Origin: Streptomyces sp. PsTaAH-137
Lineage (GTDB): Bacteria; Actinomycetota; Actinomycetes; Streptomycetales; Streptomycetaceae
Direction of reading: 5' to 3'
Length of the DNA: 64,000 nucleotides
NCBI RefSeq assembly: GCF_003259365.1
Contig: NZ_QLLY01000007.1
Span: 248,001 to 312,000, forward strand
Positions within the stretch are counted from its first letter, which is position 1. Each line of letters starts with the position of its first letter. Positions 1 to 7,764 of the stretch are shown one piece after another. The position numbers were made by a program, and so were the translations under genes. Below the pieces are notes generated by a model. That model was not told the DNA's origin, did no database searches, and saw only the letters and a program-made list of their open reading frames with translations.

Positions 1-1079
1 TCTACGACGCGGTGATCTTCTCCACCGGCGCGACCGCCGACCGGGAGCTCCGCATTCCGGGGGTCGAGCTGGACGGTTCCTACGGCGCGGCGGACTTCGT
101 CTCCTGGTACGACGGGCACCCCGACGTGCCCAGGACCTGGCCGCTGGAGGCCGAGAAGGTCGCCGTGCTCGGCGTCGGCAACGTCGCGCTGGACGTCGCC
201 CGCGTCCTGGCCAAGACCGCCGACGAGCTGCTGCCGACCGAGATCCCGGCGAACGTGTACGACGGGCTCAAGGCCAGCCGGGCCAAGGAGATCCACGTGT
301 TCGGGCGGCGCGGTCCCGCGCAGGCGAAGTTCAGCCCCATGGAGCTGCGCGAGCTGGACCACTCCCCCAACATCGAGGTCATCGTCAATCCCGAGGACAT
401 CGACTACGACGAGGGGTCCATCGCCACCCGGCGCGGCAACAAGCAGGCCGACATGGTCGCCAAGACGCTGGAGAACTGGGCGATCCGCGACATCGGTGAG
501 CGGCCGCACAAGCTGTTCCTGCACTTCTTCGAGTCGCCGAGCGAGATCCTCGGCGAGGACGGCCGGGTCGTCGGGCTGCGCACCGAGCGCACCGAGCTCG
601 ACGGCACGGGCAACGTCAAGGGCACCGGCACGCACACCGACTGGGACGTCACCGCCGTCTACCGCGCGGTCGGCTACCTCTCCGACGAGCTGCCCAAGCT
701 GCCCTGGGACGTGGCCTCCGGCACCGTTCCCGACGCGGCCGGGCGGGTCATCGAGGACAGCGGGGACCACCTGGCGTCCACGTACGTCACTGGCTGGATC
801 CGGCGTGGTCCGATCGGCCTGATCGGTCACACCAAGGGCGACGCCAACGAGACCGTAGGCAGCCTCCTGGAGGACTTCGCCGAGGGCCGGCTGCCCGCCC
901 CGGCGTCCCCGGCCCCGGAGGCCGTCGACACGTATCTCGGCGACCGGGGTGTCCGGTACACCACGTGGGAGGGCTGGCACAAGCTCGACGCCGCCGAGCG
1001 CGCCCTCGGTGAGCCGCACGGCCGCGAGCGCGTGAAGCTGGTCGAGCGCCACGAGATGCTCGACGCCAGCGGCGCCTGA
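1..1079 (+). CDS. FprA-like ferredoxin/adrenodoxin-type NADP+ reductase, 3' part
   Basis: The reading frame is already open at base 3 and enters on a YDAVI-STGA stretch typical of the middle of this family, so the 5' end lies outside the window; about 358 residues remain of a usual 450-460. The NADP-binding motif GVGNVALDVAR is at roughly residues 55-65 of the visible part, and GWIRRGPIGLIGHTKGDA near the C-terminus is the second FAD/NADP contact region of adrenodoxin-reductase-like flavoproteins. Known members (Mycobacterium FprA) pass electrons between NADPH and ferredoxin in the cytoplasm, for example to P450s. No partner ferredoxin lies beside it here. A perfect hairpin terminator follows the stop. 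The family assignment is secure; the physiological partner is unknown. Confidence 0.9.
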   Translation, partial: YDAVIFSTGATADRELRIPGVELDGSYGAADFVSWYDGHPDVPRTWPLEAEKVAVLGVGNVALDVARVLAKTADELLPTEIPANVYDGLKASRAKEIHVFGRRGPAQAKFSPMELRELDHSPNIEVIVNPEDIDYDEGSIATRRGNKQADMVAKTLENWAIRDIGERPHKLFLHFFESPSEILGEDGRVVGLRTERTELDGTGNVKGTGTHTDWDVTAVYRAVGYLSDELPKLPWDVASGTVPDAAGRVIEDSGDHLASTYVTGWIRRGPIGLIGHTKGDANETVGSLLEDFAEGRLPAPASPAPEAVDTYLGDRGVRYTTWEGWHKLDAAERALGEPHGRERVKLVERHEMLDASGA

Positions 1080-1089
1080 CCGTTGCCCG

Positions 1090-1129
1090 CGAGGAGGGGC
1101 CGCGTCGACCACGACGCGGCCCCTCCTCG
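1090..1129. terminator. Bidirectional hairpin terminator
   Basis: Perfect 17-bp stem (1090-1106 with 1113-1129) around a 6-base loop, between two convergent genes. There is only a short T run after it, as is usual in this GC-rich DNA. Confidence 0.85.
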
Positions 1130-1141
1130 TTTCCCGGGATC

Positions 1142-1678
1142 TCAGAGCCCCAGCAGGTCCACCACCTCGGTGAGGGAGGTGACTTCGTGGGCGTGGTAGA
1201 AGGGCGCCGACGGTTCGGTCCCCCGGTTCAGGTACACCGTGTCCCGGACACCGAGATCGGTCGCCGACTGCAGGTCGTAGCGCGGGCTCGAGGAGATGTG
1301 CATCGTCTCCTCCGGGCGACAGCCCAGTTGTTCGTACGCGAACTCGAAGGCCTGGAGCCGGGGTTTGTAGGCGCCGGACATCTCCGCCGTGAACACGGCG
1401 TGGAACGCGGCGCCGAGCCGGGCCACGTTCTGTACGGCCTGGTCGGTGGCGGCGTTGGAGCCGTCCGGCCTGAACTCGATTCCGGCGCTCGCGCAGGCGC
1501 GCTCGAAGGCGCGGGAGATCACCTCGTCGTAGGGGCGCCAGTCGCCCATCGCCTCGTCGAGCTGGTAACAGGCGAACCGGTGGGCGAAGACGTCGAGTTG
1601 ACCCGGTGCGGCGGTGCACATGGGGGCCAACCGGTCCGCCACAGGCGTTGATTCCCGCAACCGGCGTCCGTCGCGCAC
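1142..1678 (-). pseudogene. Degenerate type II HAD (2-haloacid dehalogenase-like) gene
   Basis: The reading frame encodes about 178 residues that resemble the cap and C-terminal half of type II haloacid dehalogenases. HAD motif III (GAYKP) and a motif IV-like SSSPRYD loop are present. The N-terminal nucleophile segment (DxxxT/V) is absent, and the stretch between GIEFRPDG and VARLGAAF is too short: it lacks the second part of the cap and motif II (the Ser/Thr in LSN). Family members are normally 220-240 residues and cannot work without the nucleophilic aspartate. I therefore read it as a gene that lost its 5' end and an internal piece while the frame stayed open. The start shown is arbitrary. 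A function as a non-catalytic protein cannot be excluded. Confidence 0.7.
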
Positions 1679-2438
1679 CGGTTGCCTGCGGCAGGCATAT
1701 ACAGAGGGTCTGTGCCTGATCGCCCTCAGCGCCTAAAGTGCTGTCCAGACCTCCGCTTCGGCGGGCGCTCGCGCATATGCCGTGCGGAGGTCGAGGCCCC
1801 CAGTCCCAGGGCCGCGCCCAGAACGGCCGGAGCGGCGTCCTACGCCGACACGCTGCCCGGCCCTCCGTCCTCGTGGGCCAGCCCGGGATGCCTCCCGCAC
1901 CTCCCGGCCCCGTCGAGGGCGAGGTGCGCGCCGCGCCCGGGAGGGGAGCCCCGGCGCCGCGCACGGGCGGCCGCCGCCGGCGCGGGCCCCCGGGTCCCCG
2001 GCGGTGGCCGCCGTCGAACATGACGAACAGCAGTCCGAACCGACGTGCCCCACAGTGCTGTTCACGCCAAACGAACCGCAGTTTCCACGCATCCTCAGTT
2101 CCGCAACCTTGCGTTAACCCCACGATCGCCATTGCACAGCTAACCTGCTTCTTGACCATCAGTTGACCTTCTGTTGGCATTCTCTTGATCAATGAACATC
2201 GGGAGGGGAGTCACGTGTGGCGAGGTGAGGGGTAGCGCGGTGGACATACCGCCGTGCGCCGTCGCGCCACCGCAGTCGCGGCACGCCGTCACACGCCCAT
2301 TCGCTCCCGCACACACGTCCGAGCAGACCGGGGCGACCGCGCCCCGCAAACCCCCGCCCCTCCCTACCGCGACAGAGCAGTCGCACCCGTCCTGCAAGCC
2401 CGACGCGCTCCCCACAGCGCGCCAGGAGGAATCAACGC
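1679..2438. other. 760-base intergenic region, no convincing gene
   Basis: Several overlapping frames are open on both strands, but they are Arg/Pro/Ala-rich, lack ribosome binding sites and resemble no family I know. The region holds a 15-base palindrome at 1683-1697, a hairpin with 9-bp arms (1748-1756 and 1784-1792), and from about 2040 a less GC-rich stretch that looks like the promoter and leader of the carbonic anhydrase operon. Tandem 11-base repeats at 2151-2194 are listed separately. Confidence 0.6.
2151..2194 (+). promoter_or_regulatory. Four tandem 11-bp direct repeats, PHO-box-like
   Basis: Four adjacent 11-base units read CTTGACCATCA, GTTGACCTTCT, GTTGGCATTCT and CTTGATCAATG. 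The best-conserved part is the first seven bases, TTGACC-like. Streptomyces PhoP binds direct repeats of 11 bases with consensus GTTCACC in the first seven positions, so phase and conserved portion agree with a PHO box, although the C in the middle of the unit is G here. The array lies 245 bases upstream of the carbonic anhydrase start and could also contain -35 elements (TTGACC). Confidence 0.45.
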
Positions 2439-3020
2439 ATGCAGCCCCTCATCGACAACGCCCGCACGTTCGGAAGGCGCCCTGAGGAGTTCGCCCGGCT
2501 CGCCGACGGCCAGTCGCCGCAGGTTCTGTTCATCACCTGCTCCGACTCGCGCGTCGTACCGGCCCTGATCACGGGCGCCCGCCCCGGTGAGCTCTTCGAG
2601 CTGCGCACCGCGGGCAACATCGTGCCCGCCCATGCCACCGACCGCCCCTGTGGCGAGACCGCCACCATCGAGTACGCCGTGCAGGTGCTCGGGGTCCGCG
2701 ACATCGTCGTCTGCGGGCACTCGCACTGCGGCGCCGTCGGCGCCCTGGTGCGCGGCGACGACCTCGACGCCGTACCCGCCGTGCGGGACTGGCTCGCGCA
2801 CGCCGCGGACGCGCCGTCCGCCGCCGACCCGGTGGACCCGACCGTTGCGGAAGCCGTACAGCGCCACGTGCTCACCCAGTTGCTCCGGCTGCGCTCCTAC
2901 CCGTGTGTCGAACAGCGGCTCGCGGAGGGGCAACTGCGGCTGCACGGCTGGTACTACGAAGTGCACACGGGAAGGGTGCACGAACACCGCGCCGCCACCG
3001 ACTCGTTCGAGACTCTGTGA
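2439..3020 (+). CDS. Beta-class carbonic anhydrase
   Basis: A 193-residue protein that interconverts CO2 and bicarbonate in the cytoplasm. The zinc site of beta-carbonic anhydrases is complete: Cys34 and the Asp36-Arg38 dyad in CSDSR, then His94 and Cys97 in GHSHCG. The conserved RTAGNIVP strand is at 56-63. The ATG follows a strong AGGAGG at the right distance. The next gene, a SulP transporter, starts on the stop codon, so the two are translationally coupled. Carbonic anhydrase next to, or fused with, SulP proteins is a recurrent bacterial arrangement linked to bicarbonate handling. Tandem repeats in the long leader may control the pair. Confidence 0.95.
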   Translation: MQPLIDNARTFGRRPEEFARLADGQSPQVLFITCSDSRVVPALITGARPGELFELRTAGNIVPAHATDRPCGETATIEYAVQVLGVRDIVVCGHSHCGAVGALVRGDDLDAVPAVRDWLAHAADAPSAADPVDPTVAEAVQRHVLTQLLRLRSYPCVEQRLAEGQLRLHGWYYEVHTGRVHEHRAATDSFETL

Positions 3021-4492
3021 GTGCCGTGATGACCGCGAAGGCCAATTACCCTCACTTCAAGCAGGACTTCACCGCCTCACTCGTCGTCTTCCTCGTCGCG
3101 CTCCCCTTGTGCGTGGGTGTCGCGGTCGCCTCCGGAGTGCCCGCCGAACTCGGCCTGGTCACCGGCATCGTCGGAGGCATCGTCACCGGTCTGATGCGCG
3201 GCAGCAGCCTCCAGGTGTCCGGCCCGGCAGCCGGGCTGACCGTGCTCGTCTACGAGGCGGTGCGGGAGTTCGGTCTTCCCGGGCTCGGTGTCGTCGTGCT
3301 CGCCACCGGACTGCTGCAGATGGGCATGGGCGCGCTCAAGGTCGGGCGCTACTTCCGGGCCATCTCGGTCTCGGTGGTGGAGGGAATGCTGGCCGGCATC
3401 GGGCTCGTGCTCATCGCCGGCCAGCTGTACTCGATATTCGCGGCGGAGGCGCCCGAGTCGGGGATCGGCAAGGTCGCCGGACTGCCCGGCGCGTTCGTCG
3501 ACGCCCTCGGCAGCACGACGTCGATCGCCTCCCTCGCCCTGGGCGCCGGCACCGTCGCCGTCCTGGTGCTGTGGAAGCGCCTCCCGGCGCGGGTGCGCGC
3601 GGTGCCCGGTCCGCTGGCGGCGGTGGGCCTCGCCGTCCTCGCCGTCCTCGTCCTGGACCTGCCGGTGGCCACGGTCGAGGTCAGCGGGCTCGTGGAGTCG
3701 GTGCAGCCGCCGTCCCTGGACACCTTCACCGATCTCGCCGGGCTCAGCCTGGCCGGGACGATCGTCGCGTTCACCCTGATCGCCTCCGCCGAGTCGCTGT
3801 TCAGCGCGGCGGCCGTGGACCGGATGCACGACGGCCCCCGGACCTCGTACGACAAGGAGTTGCTGGCACAGGGCGCGGGCAACACGGTGTGCGGGGTGCT
3901 CGGCGCGCTGCCGATGACCGCGGTGATCGTGCGCAGCGCCGCCAATGTGCAGGCCGGTGCCCGCACCAAGGCGTCGCGGGTCCTGCACGGCGTGTGGCTG
4001 CTGCTGTTCGCGGCACTGCTGCCGGCCGCGCTGGCCTACATCCCGGTCCCGGCGCTCGCGGGTGTGCTCGTGCATGCCGGGGCGAAGCTGATTCCCGTAC
4101 GGACCGTGGTGGGTCTGTGGCGCGAGCAGCGCGGGGAGGTGCTGATCCTGGCGGTCACGGCGGTGTCGATCGTGTCGGTCAGCATGTTCGAGGGCGTCCT
4201 CGTGGGTGTGGCGCTGTCCGTCGTGAAGACGGCGTGGGACGCCTCCCAGGTCAAGCTGGAGGTGGTGGACAAGGGAGCGGGGCCGGTGCAGGCGCATCTG
4301 TCGGGCAACGCGACGTTCCTGCGGCTGCCGAAGATCCTCGACAGCCTGGAGGCGCTCCCCCACGACCGGCCCGTCGAGGTGGATCTGTCGGGGCTGCACC
4401 ACCTCGACCACGCCTGCCGGACGGCGCTGGAGAGCTGGGCCCAGCGGCACAGCTCCGCCGAGACGGAACCGGTGAAGGTCACGTCGGGCTGA
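3017..4492 (+). CDS. SulP-family anion (bicarbonate/sulfate) transporter with STAS domain
   Basis: About 491 residues. The N-terminus after FKQDF holds the SulP signature (LVVFLVALPLCVGVAVASG), followed by the hydrophobic segments of the transport domain to about residue 390. A short cytoplasmic STAS-like domain follows, with a VDLSGLHHLDHA core. I placed the start at the GTG that overlaps the carbonic anhydrase stop as GTGA; an ATG four codons later (3029) is equally possible. SulP proteins move sulfate, bicarbonate or other anions, and pairing with carbonic anhydrase favours bicarbonate. That substrate is inferred, not shown by residues. Confidence 0.9.
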   Translation: MSAVMTAKANYPHFKQDFTASLVVFLVALPLCVGVAVASGVPAELGLVTGIVGGIVTGLMRGSSLQVSGPAAGLTVLVYEAVREFGLPGLGVVVLATGLLQMGMGALKVGRYFRAISVSVVEGMLAGIGLVLIAGQLYSIFAAEAPESGIGKVAGLPGAFVDALGSTTSIASLALGAGTVAVLVLWKRLPARVRAVPGPLAAVGLAVLAVLVLDLPVATVEVSGLVESVQPPSLDTFTDLAGLSLAGTIVAFTLIASAESLFSAAAVDRMHDGPRTSYDKELLAQGAGNTVCGVLGALPMTAVIVRSAANVQAGARTKASRVLHGVWLLLFAALLPAALAYIPVPALAGVLVHAGAKLIPVRTVVGLWREQRGEVLILAVTAVSIVSVSMFEGVLVGVALSVVKTAWDASQVKLEVVDKGAGPVQAHLSGNATFLRLPKILDSLEALPHDRPVEVDLSGLHHLDHACRTALESWAQRHSSAETEPVKVTSG

Positions 4493-4511
4493 GTCACCCG
4501 ATCCGGATCCG

Positions 4512-4547
4512 GGCCCGACCGCCGTGCGCCTCCACGGCGGTCGGGCC
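4512..4547. terminator. Hairpin terminator between convergent genes
   Basis: Perfect 14-bp stem (4512-4525 with 4534-4547), 8-base loop, directly after the SulP gene and before the end of the opposing RidA gene, so it can serve both strands. Confidence 0.8.
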
Positions 4548-4573
4548 GCACCGCGTTCCGCCCGGTGCTCGCG

Positions 4574-4984
4574 TCAGTCGTCGAGGACGGCGGCGACGGC
4601 CTCGATCTCGACGAGCTGGTCGTGGTACCCGAGGACCGTGACCCCCATGAGGGTGCTCGGAACGTCGTGCGCGCCGAAGGCCTCCCTGACCACGGTCCAG
4701 GCCGCGACCAGATCCTCCTGCCGGGTCGAGGCCACCAGGACGCGGGTGCTGATGACGTCCTCCAGCGTGGCGCCGGCCGCGGCGAGGGCGGTTCTCATGT
4801 TGGCGACGCACTGCGCCGCCTGTCCGGCGTGGTCGCCGACGGCCACGGTCGCGCCGTCCGCGTCGAGGGGGCACGCCCCCGCGAGGAAGACGAGCCGCGC
4901 GTCGGCGGGCACGGTCGCCGCGTACGCGTACTCGGCGACGTCCGACAGGGCGGCGGAGCGGATCAGGGTGACGGAGCGGGGCAC
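4574..4984 (-). CDS. RidA (YjgF/YER057c/UK114) family protein
   Basis: A 136-residue protein. RidA proteins hydrolyse reactive enamine/imine intermediates or belong to subgroups with other roles, usually as cytoplasmic trimers. Family features visible are the FLAGACPLDADG strand, the QAAQCVANMRTALAAAGATLEDV helix region and STLMGV near the C-terminus. The catalytic arginine of true RidA enzymes, normally just before the C-terminal core (often R in CxR), is not obvious, so this may be one of the Rid1-7 relatives. I chose the GTG at 4984 because GGAAAGGA lies at proper spacing before it; an upstream ATG at 5038 has no such site. Confidence 0.85.
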   Translation of the reverse strand: MPRSVTLIRSAALSDVAEYAYAATVPADARLVFLAGACPLDADGATVAVGDHAGQAAQCVANMRTALAAAGATLEDVISTRVLVASTRQEDLVAAWTVVREAFGAHDVPSTLMGVTVLGYHDQLVEIEAVAAVLDD

Positions 4985-5125
4985 GGGCCTGGGGGTTCCT
5001 TTCCGGCGGCTGCTCCCCGGTACGGGAAGCCCGGTCATGCTGCCACAGGGCCCGCGCCTCCGCGCCCGGATTACTGGGCGGCCGGAGAGCAGCGGTCGGA
5101 CAACTCGGCCTTGTCGCAGGGAACT

Positions 5126-5896
5126 TCAGGCGTTGACATCGAAGGGAACCCCGTCGGGCAGGGCGGCGGCCAGATGGCTCGGGAAGGCCGAGTCCTTCAG
5201 GCCGAAGGTGGCGCTGCCGAAGTCATGGGCGCTCAGAGCGTCGCGCAGACCGGACGGATAGCCGTTCCAGCCGACGAGGGTGGGGAACTGCCAGGTGCCG
5301 CGATGGTTCTCCGGGGGCTCGTCGCCGGCCGTCGCGGCGCGGAAGCAATGGGTGCGGATGCCGTCCTTGTGGTAGACGATCTTGGGGTGGGTGCCGTCCC
5401 AGCGGATCTGGTCGCGGGTGTGGACGACGAAGTCGCCGTGCGCGGAGGTGGCCACGTACTGGGCCGTGCCGTCCTTGACCCAGACGACGACGTGCTCCCA
5501 GTCGTGCCGGTGCCCGCCGAGGCCGCTGCCGGCCACCGCCTGGTCCTTCTCGAAGTAGAGGCCGTACATGACGGCGCACCAGCCGTTGTTGCACTTGGTG
5601 CGGGCGTAGCCGTTGGTGTTGCCGAGGTCCTCGGCGTCGCGGCACTGGCCGTTGAGGGCGCCGCTGGGGTTGAGTCCGCCGTTGAAGGTCCCGTCGGTGC
5701 CGATGGCGGGTGTCGGGTAGCAGCCGTCGGTGTCGTAGTCGTACGCGGGCTGGAACGTGGCCTCCGTGCCGTCCGCGTTGCCGGGCAGGGCGCCGGGCGG
5801 TGCGGCGAAAGCGCTGCCGGCGAGTGCCACGACCAGGGCGAGGGCGCCTCCGGTGACGAGGGACGCTCTGCGCAGGGTCCGGGTGGGCTTCACCAT
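5126..5896 (-). CDS. Secreted Nep1-like (NPP1) necrosis-inducing family protein
   Basis: 256 residues with a clear Sec signal peptide (Arg-rich start, hydrophobic core, cleavage near AFA-AP at about residue 31). The hallmark heptapeptide GHRHDWE of Nep1-like proteins is intact at residues 128-134. The fold also needs a metal-binding Asp/His cluster around this motif, which appears conserved. Paired cysteines (C-NNGW-C near 102-107 and an earlier pair) fit the extracellular form. In plant pathogens these proteins bind sphingolipid heads and lyse dicot membranes; in saprophytic streptomycetes their role is unknown. Its ATG follows CAGGAG. Flanking genes are unrelated, so it seems to be a single transcription unit. 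Confidence 0.9.
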   Translation of the reverse strand: MVKPTRTLRRASLVTGGALALVVALAGSAFAAPPGALPGNADGTEATFQPAYDYDTDGCYPTPAIGTDGTFNGGLNPSGALNGQCRDAEDLGNTNGYARTKCNNGWCAVMYGLYFEKDQAVAGSGLGGHRHDWEHVVVWVKDGTAQYVATSAHGDFVVHTRDQIRWDGTHPKIVYHKDGIRTHCFRAATAGDEPPENHRGTWQFPTLVGWNGYPSGLRDALSAHDFGSATFGLKDSAFPSHLAAALPDGVPFDVNA

Positions 5897-6010
5897 GCTC
5901 TCCTGTCACTGCGATGGGGGGATGACGCATGCAGTGAATGTCATGCCCCTGTCGAGTGCGGGAGACTCGGGCTCCGCGCCCGTAAGTTGGCCGTGGTGCG
6001 TACCGGTGCG

Positions 6011-6442
6011 TCAGCTCGCGAGGCCCTGCGGCTGGGCGTGGCCGGTGAGGGCGCGGACGAAGGCGTCCTCGGCCTCCGCGCTGAAGAACCCCCTGATGCC
6101 GCGCAGGAGTTGGAGCGCAGTGCGCACCCCGGCGGGCAGCGGGCCGTACAGGGCGGCCGCGAGCGCGGGGTGCTTGTCGGGCGCCGTGCGCGCCGCTTCG
6201 AGGTGGAAGTGGGCCTGGGCCAGATCGCCGCTGCCCGCGTGACGCACGGCGCAGCTCACGTCGTGGGAGGCGCTGCGCGAGACCTCCAGCAGCGACTGGA
6301 TCCCGGTCAGGTTCCGGTCGTCGACGGGGGCCGGGAGCGTGGCCCATTCGCGTACCGCGGCGCTGAGATGGCCGTCGGCGCGGTCGAGGATCTTCGCTAT
6401 GGCGGACAGCCGCCCCGCTTCGAGATGAGTCTGAGGTGTCAT
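6011..6442 (-). CDS. Hypothetical protein, probably all-helical
   Basis: 143 residues from the ATG at 6442, which has AAAGGA six bases before it; the frame stays open five codons further upstream. The composition suggests an all-alpha protein: an Ala/Leu/His-rich run with repeated heptad-like patterns, no signal peptide, no cysteine pair and no motif that I recognise. It stands alone between the Nep1-like gene and the maleylacetate reductase gene, all on the same strand, with gaps over 100 bases on both sides. I do not assign a function. Confidence 0.7.
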   Translation of the reverse strand: MTPQTHLEAGRLSAIAKILDRADGHLSAAVREWATLPAPVDDRNLTGIQSLLEVSRSASHDVSCAVRHAGSGDLAQAHFHLEAARTAPDKHPALAAALYGPLPAGVRTALQLLRGIRGFFSAEAEDAFVRALTGHAQPQGLAS

Positions 6443-6609
6443 GCCGAATCCTTTCATCCCCCCGGTGCCAGAGCCGTGTCTCCAGCGGTATCACCCGGCT
6501 CGACCCCGGCGAAGCCCCGCGAAGGGGGCGCACCGCATGCGCAGAGAGAGAGCCTCCGGCGCATGGGGGGAGAATTGAGGCACGGAGCGGCGCACGTGCG
6601 CCGGTCGGT

Positions 6610-7674
6610 CTAGAAGGCTGCTTCGAGGATTTCCGTGACGGAATCGGCGGTCACCGGGCGGGGGTTGGGGTGGGGCGCGGCGGCGACGCGTGCGGCGATC
6701 GTGGGCAGTCCGTCGTGCGGGACGCCGAGGGCCGCGAGCGTGGTCGGGCCGTCGTAGGAGCGGGCGAGGCGGGCGACGGCCGCCACGGGGTCGGCGCCGC
6801 CGGTGGCGCGGGACAGCCGGGCGGCGGCGTCCGGGGCGGACGGCAGGTTGAAGGCCATCACGTGCGGAAGGAGCAGGGCGTGCAGGGGAGCGTGGGGCAG
6901 GTCGTAGGTGCCGCCGAGGGCGTGGGCGAGTTGGTGGTGCAGGCCCATGCGGGTTCCGGCGAGGCACAGCCCGGCGAGCCAGGCGCTGGACTGGAGTCGG
7001 CCGCGGTGTGCCGGGTGTGCGGGTTCGGCGAGCACGAGGGGCAGGGCGGTGAGGAGGCCGGCGGCGGCCTCGGTGGCGAGCGCGTCGCTGACGGGGGTGG
7101 CGTCCGGCGCCCACAGGGCTTCCACGGCGTGGGCGAGCGCGTTGAGGGCGCTGGTGAGGGTGAGGCCCGGCGGCAGGGTGAGGGTCAGTTCGGGGTCGTA
7201 GACGATCGTGCCGGGTGCGATGTCCGGCGCGCGGCGAGTGGTCTTCACGCCGTTCTCGGTCTCGCCGAGGACGGGGGTCGCCTCCGAACCGGCGTAGGTG
7301 GTGGGGACGGCGATCTGCGGGATGCCGGTGCGCACGGCGAGCGCCTTGGCCAGCCCGACGGCGGAGCCGCCGCCGATCGCCACGACGCCGTCGGCGGACA
7401 CCTGGTCGACGAGGCGCAGCGCGTCGGCCGTGACCGCCACCGGGGTGTGCGCCGCGGGGCGGCCGAAGCGGGCGGCGAGCCGTGGGCCGAGGGCGTCCGC
7501 GAGTTCGTCGGCGGGTGTCGCGGCGGACGGGGTGGAGACGAGCAGGACGCGCCGGACGCCGAGGCGTTCGCACTCTCCGGGGACGGTGCGGCGGGCGCCG
7601 GGGCCGATGAGGACGCGGGCGGGCAGCGTCTCGTGGACGGTCACGGGCGGGGGCCCTGCGGGGTGGTCGGTCAT
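6610..7674 (-). CDS. Maleylacetate reductase (iron-containing alcohol dehydrogenase family)
   Basis: 354 residues. It reduces maleylacetate to 3-oxoadipate with NAD(P)H in the lower hydroxyquinol/resorcinol pathway. The glycine-rich AIGGGSAVGLAKA and the PTTYAGSEATPV stretch are typical of the maleylacetate reductase branch of group III dehydrogenases. The histidines of the metal site region appear in ALAHAVEALWAP and HHQLAHALGG; many maleylacetate reductases do not use iron. It lies 90 bases downstream of the intradiol dioxygenase gene on the same strand, which makes the product of one enzyme the substrate of the next. Confidence 0.92.
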   Translation of the reverse strand: MTDHPAGPPPVTVHETLPARVLIGPGARRTVPGECERLGVRRVLLVSTPSAATPADELADALGPRLAARFGRPAAHTPVAVTADALRLVDQVSADGVVAIGGGSAVGLAKALAVRTGIPQIAVPTTYAGSEATPVLGETENGVKTTRRAPDIAPGTIVYDPELTLTLPPGLTLTSALNALAHAVEALWAPDATPVSDALATEAAAGLLTALPLVLAEPAHPAHRGRLQSSAWLAGLCLAGTRMGLHHQLAHALGGTYDLPHAPLHALLLPHVMAFNLPSAPDAAARLSRATGGADPVAAVARLARSYDGPTTLAALGVPHDGLPTIAARVAAAPHPNPRPVTADSVTEILEAAF

Positions 7675-7764
7675 GGCTCCGTTCTCCGGTGGGAGGTGTC
7701 GTCGGTGGGGGCTCGGTGACGCCTGCCGGCTTCGGGCGTGGGGTGGCCGGAAAGCGTGCGGCTG

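Noticed and set aside
1682..2415. Several overlapping 60-140 residue frames on both strands before the carbonic anhydrase gene
   Set aside because: Low-complexity Arg/Pro/Ala composition, no ribosome binding sites, no family resemblance; typical GC-frame shadows in a leader region.
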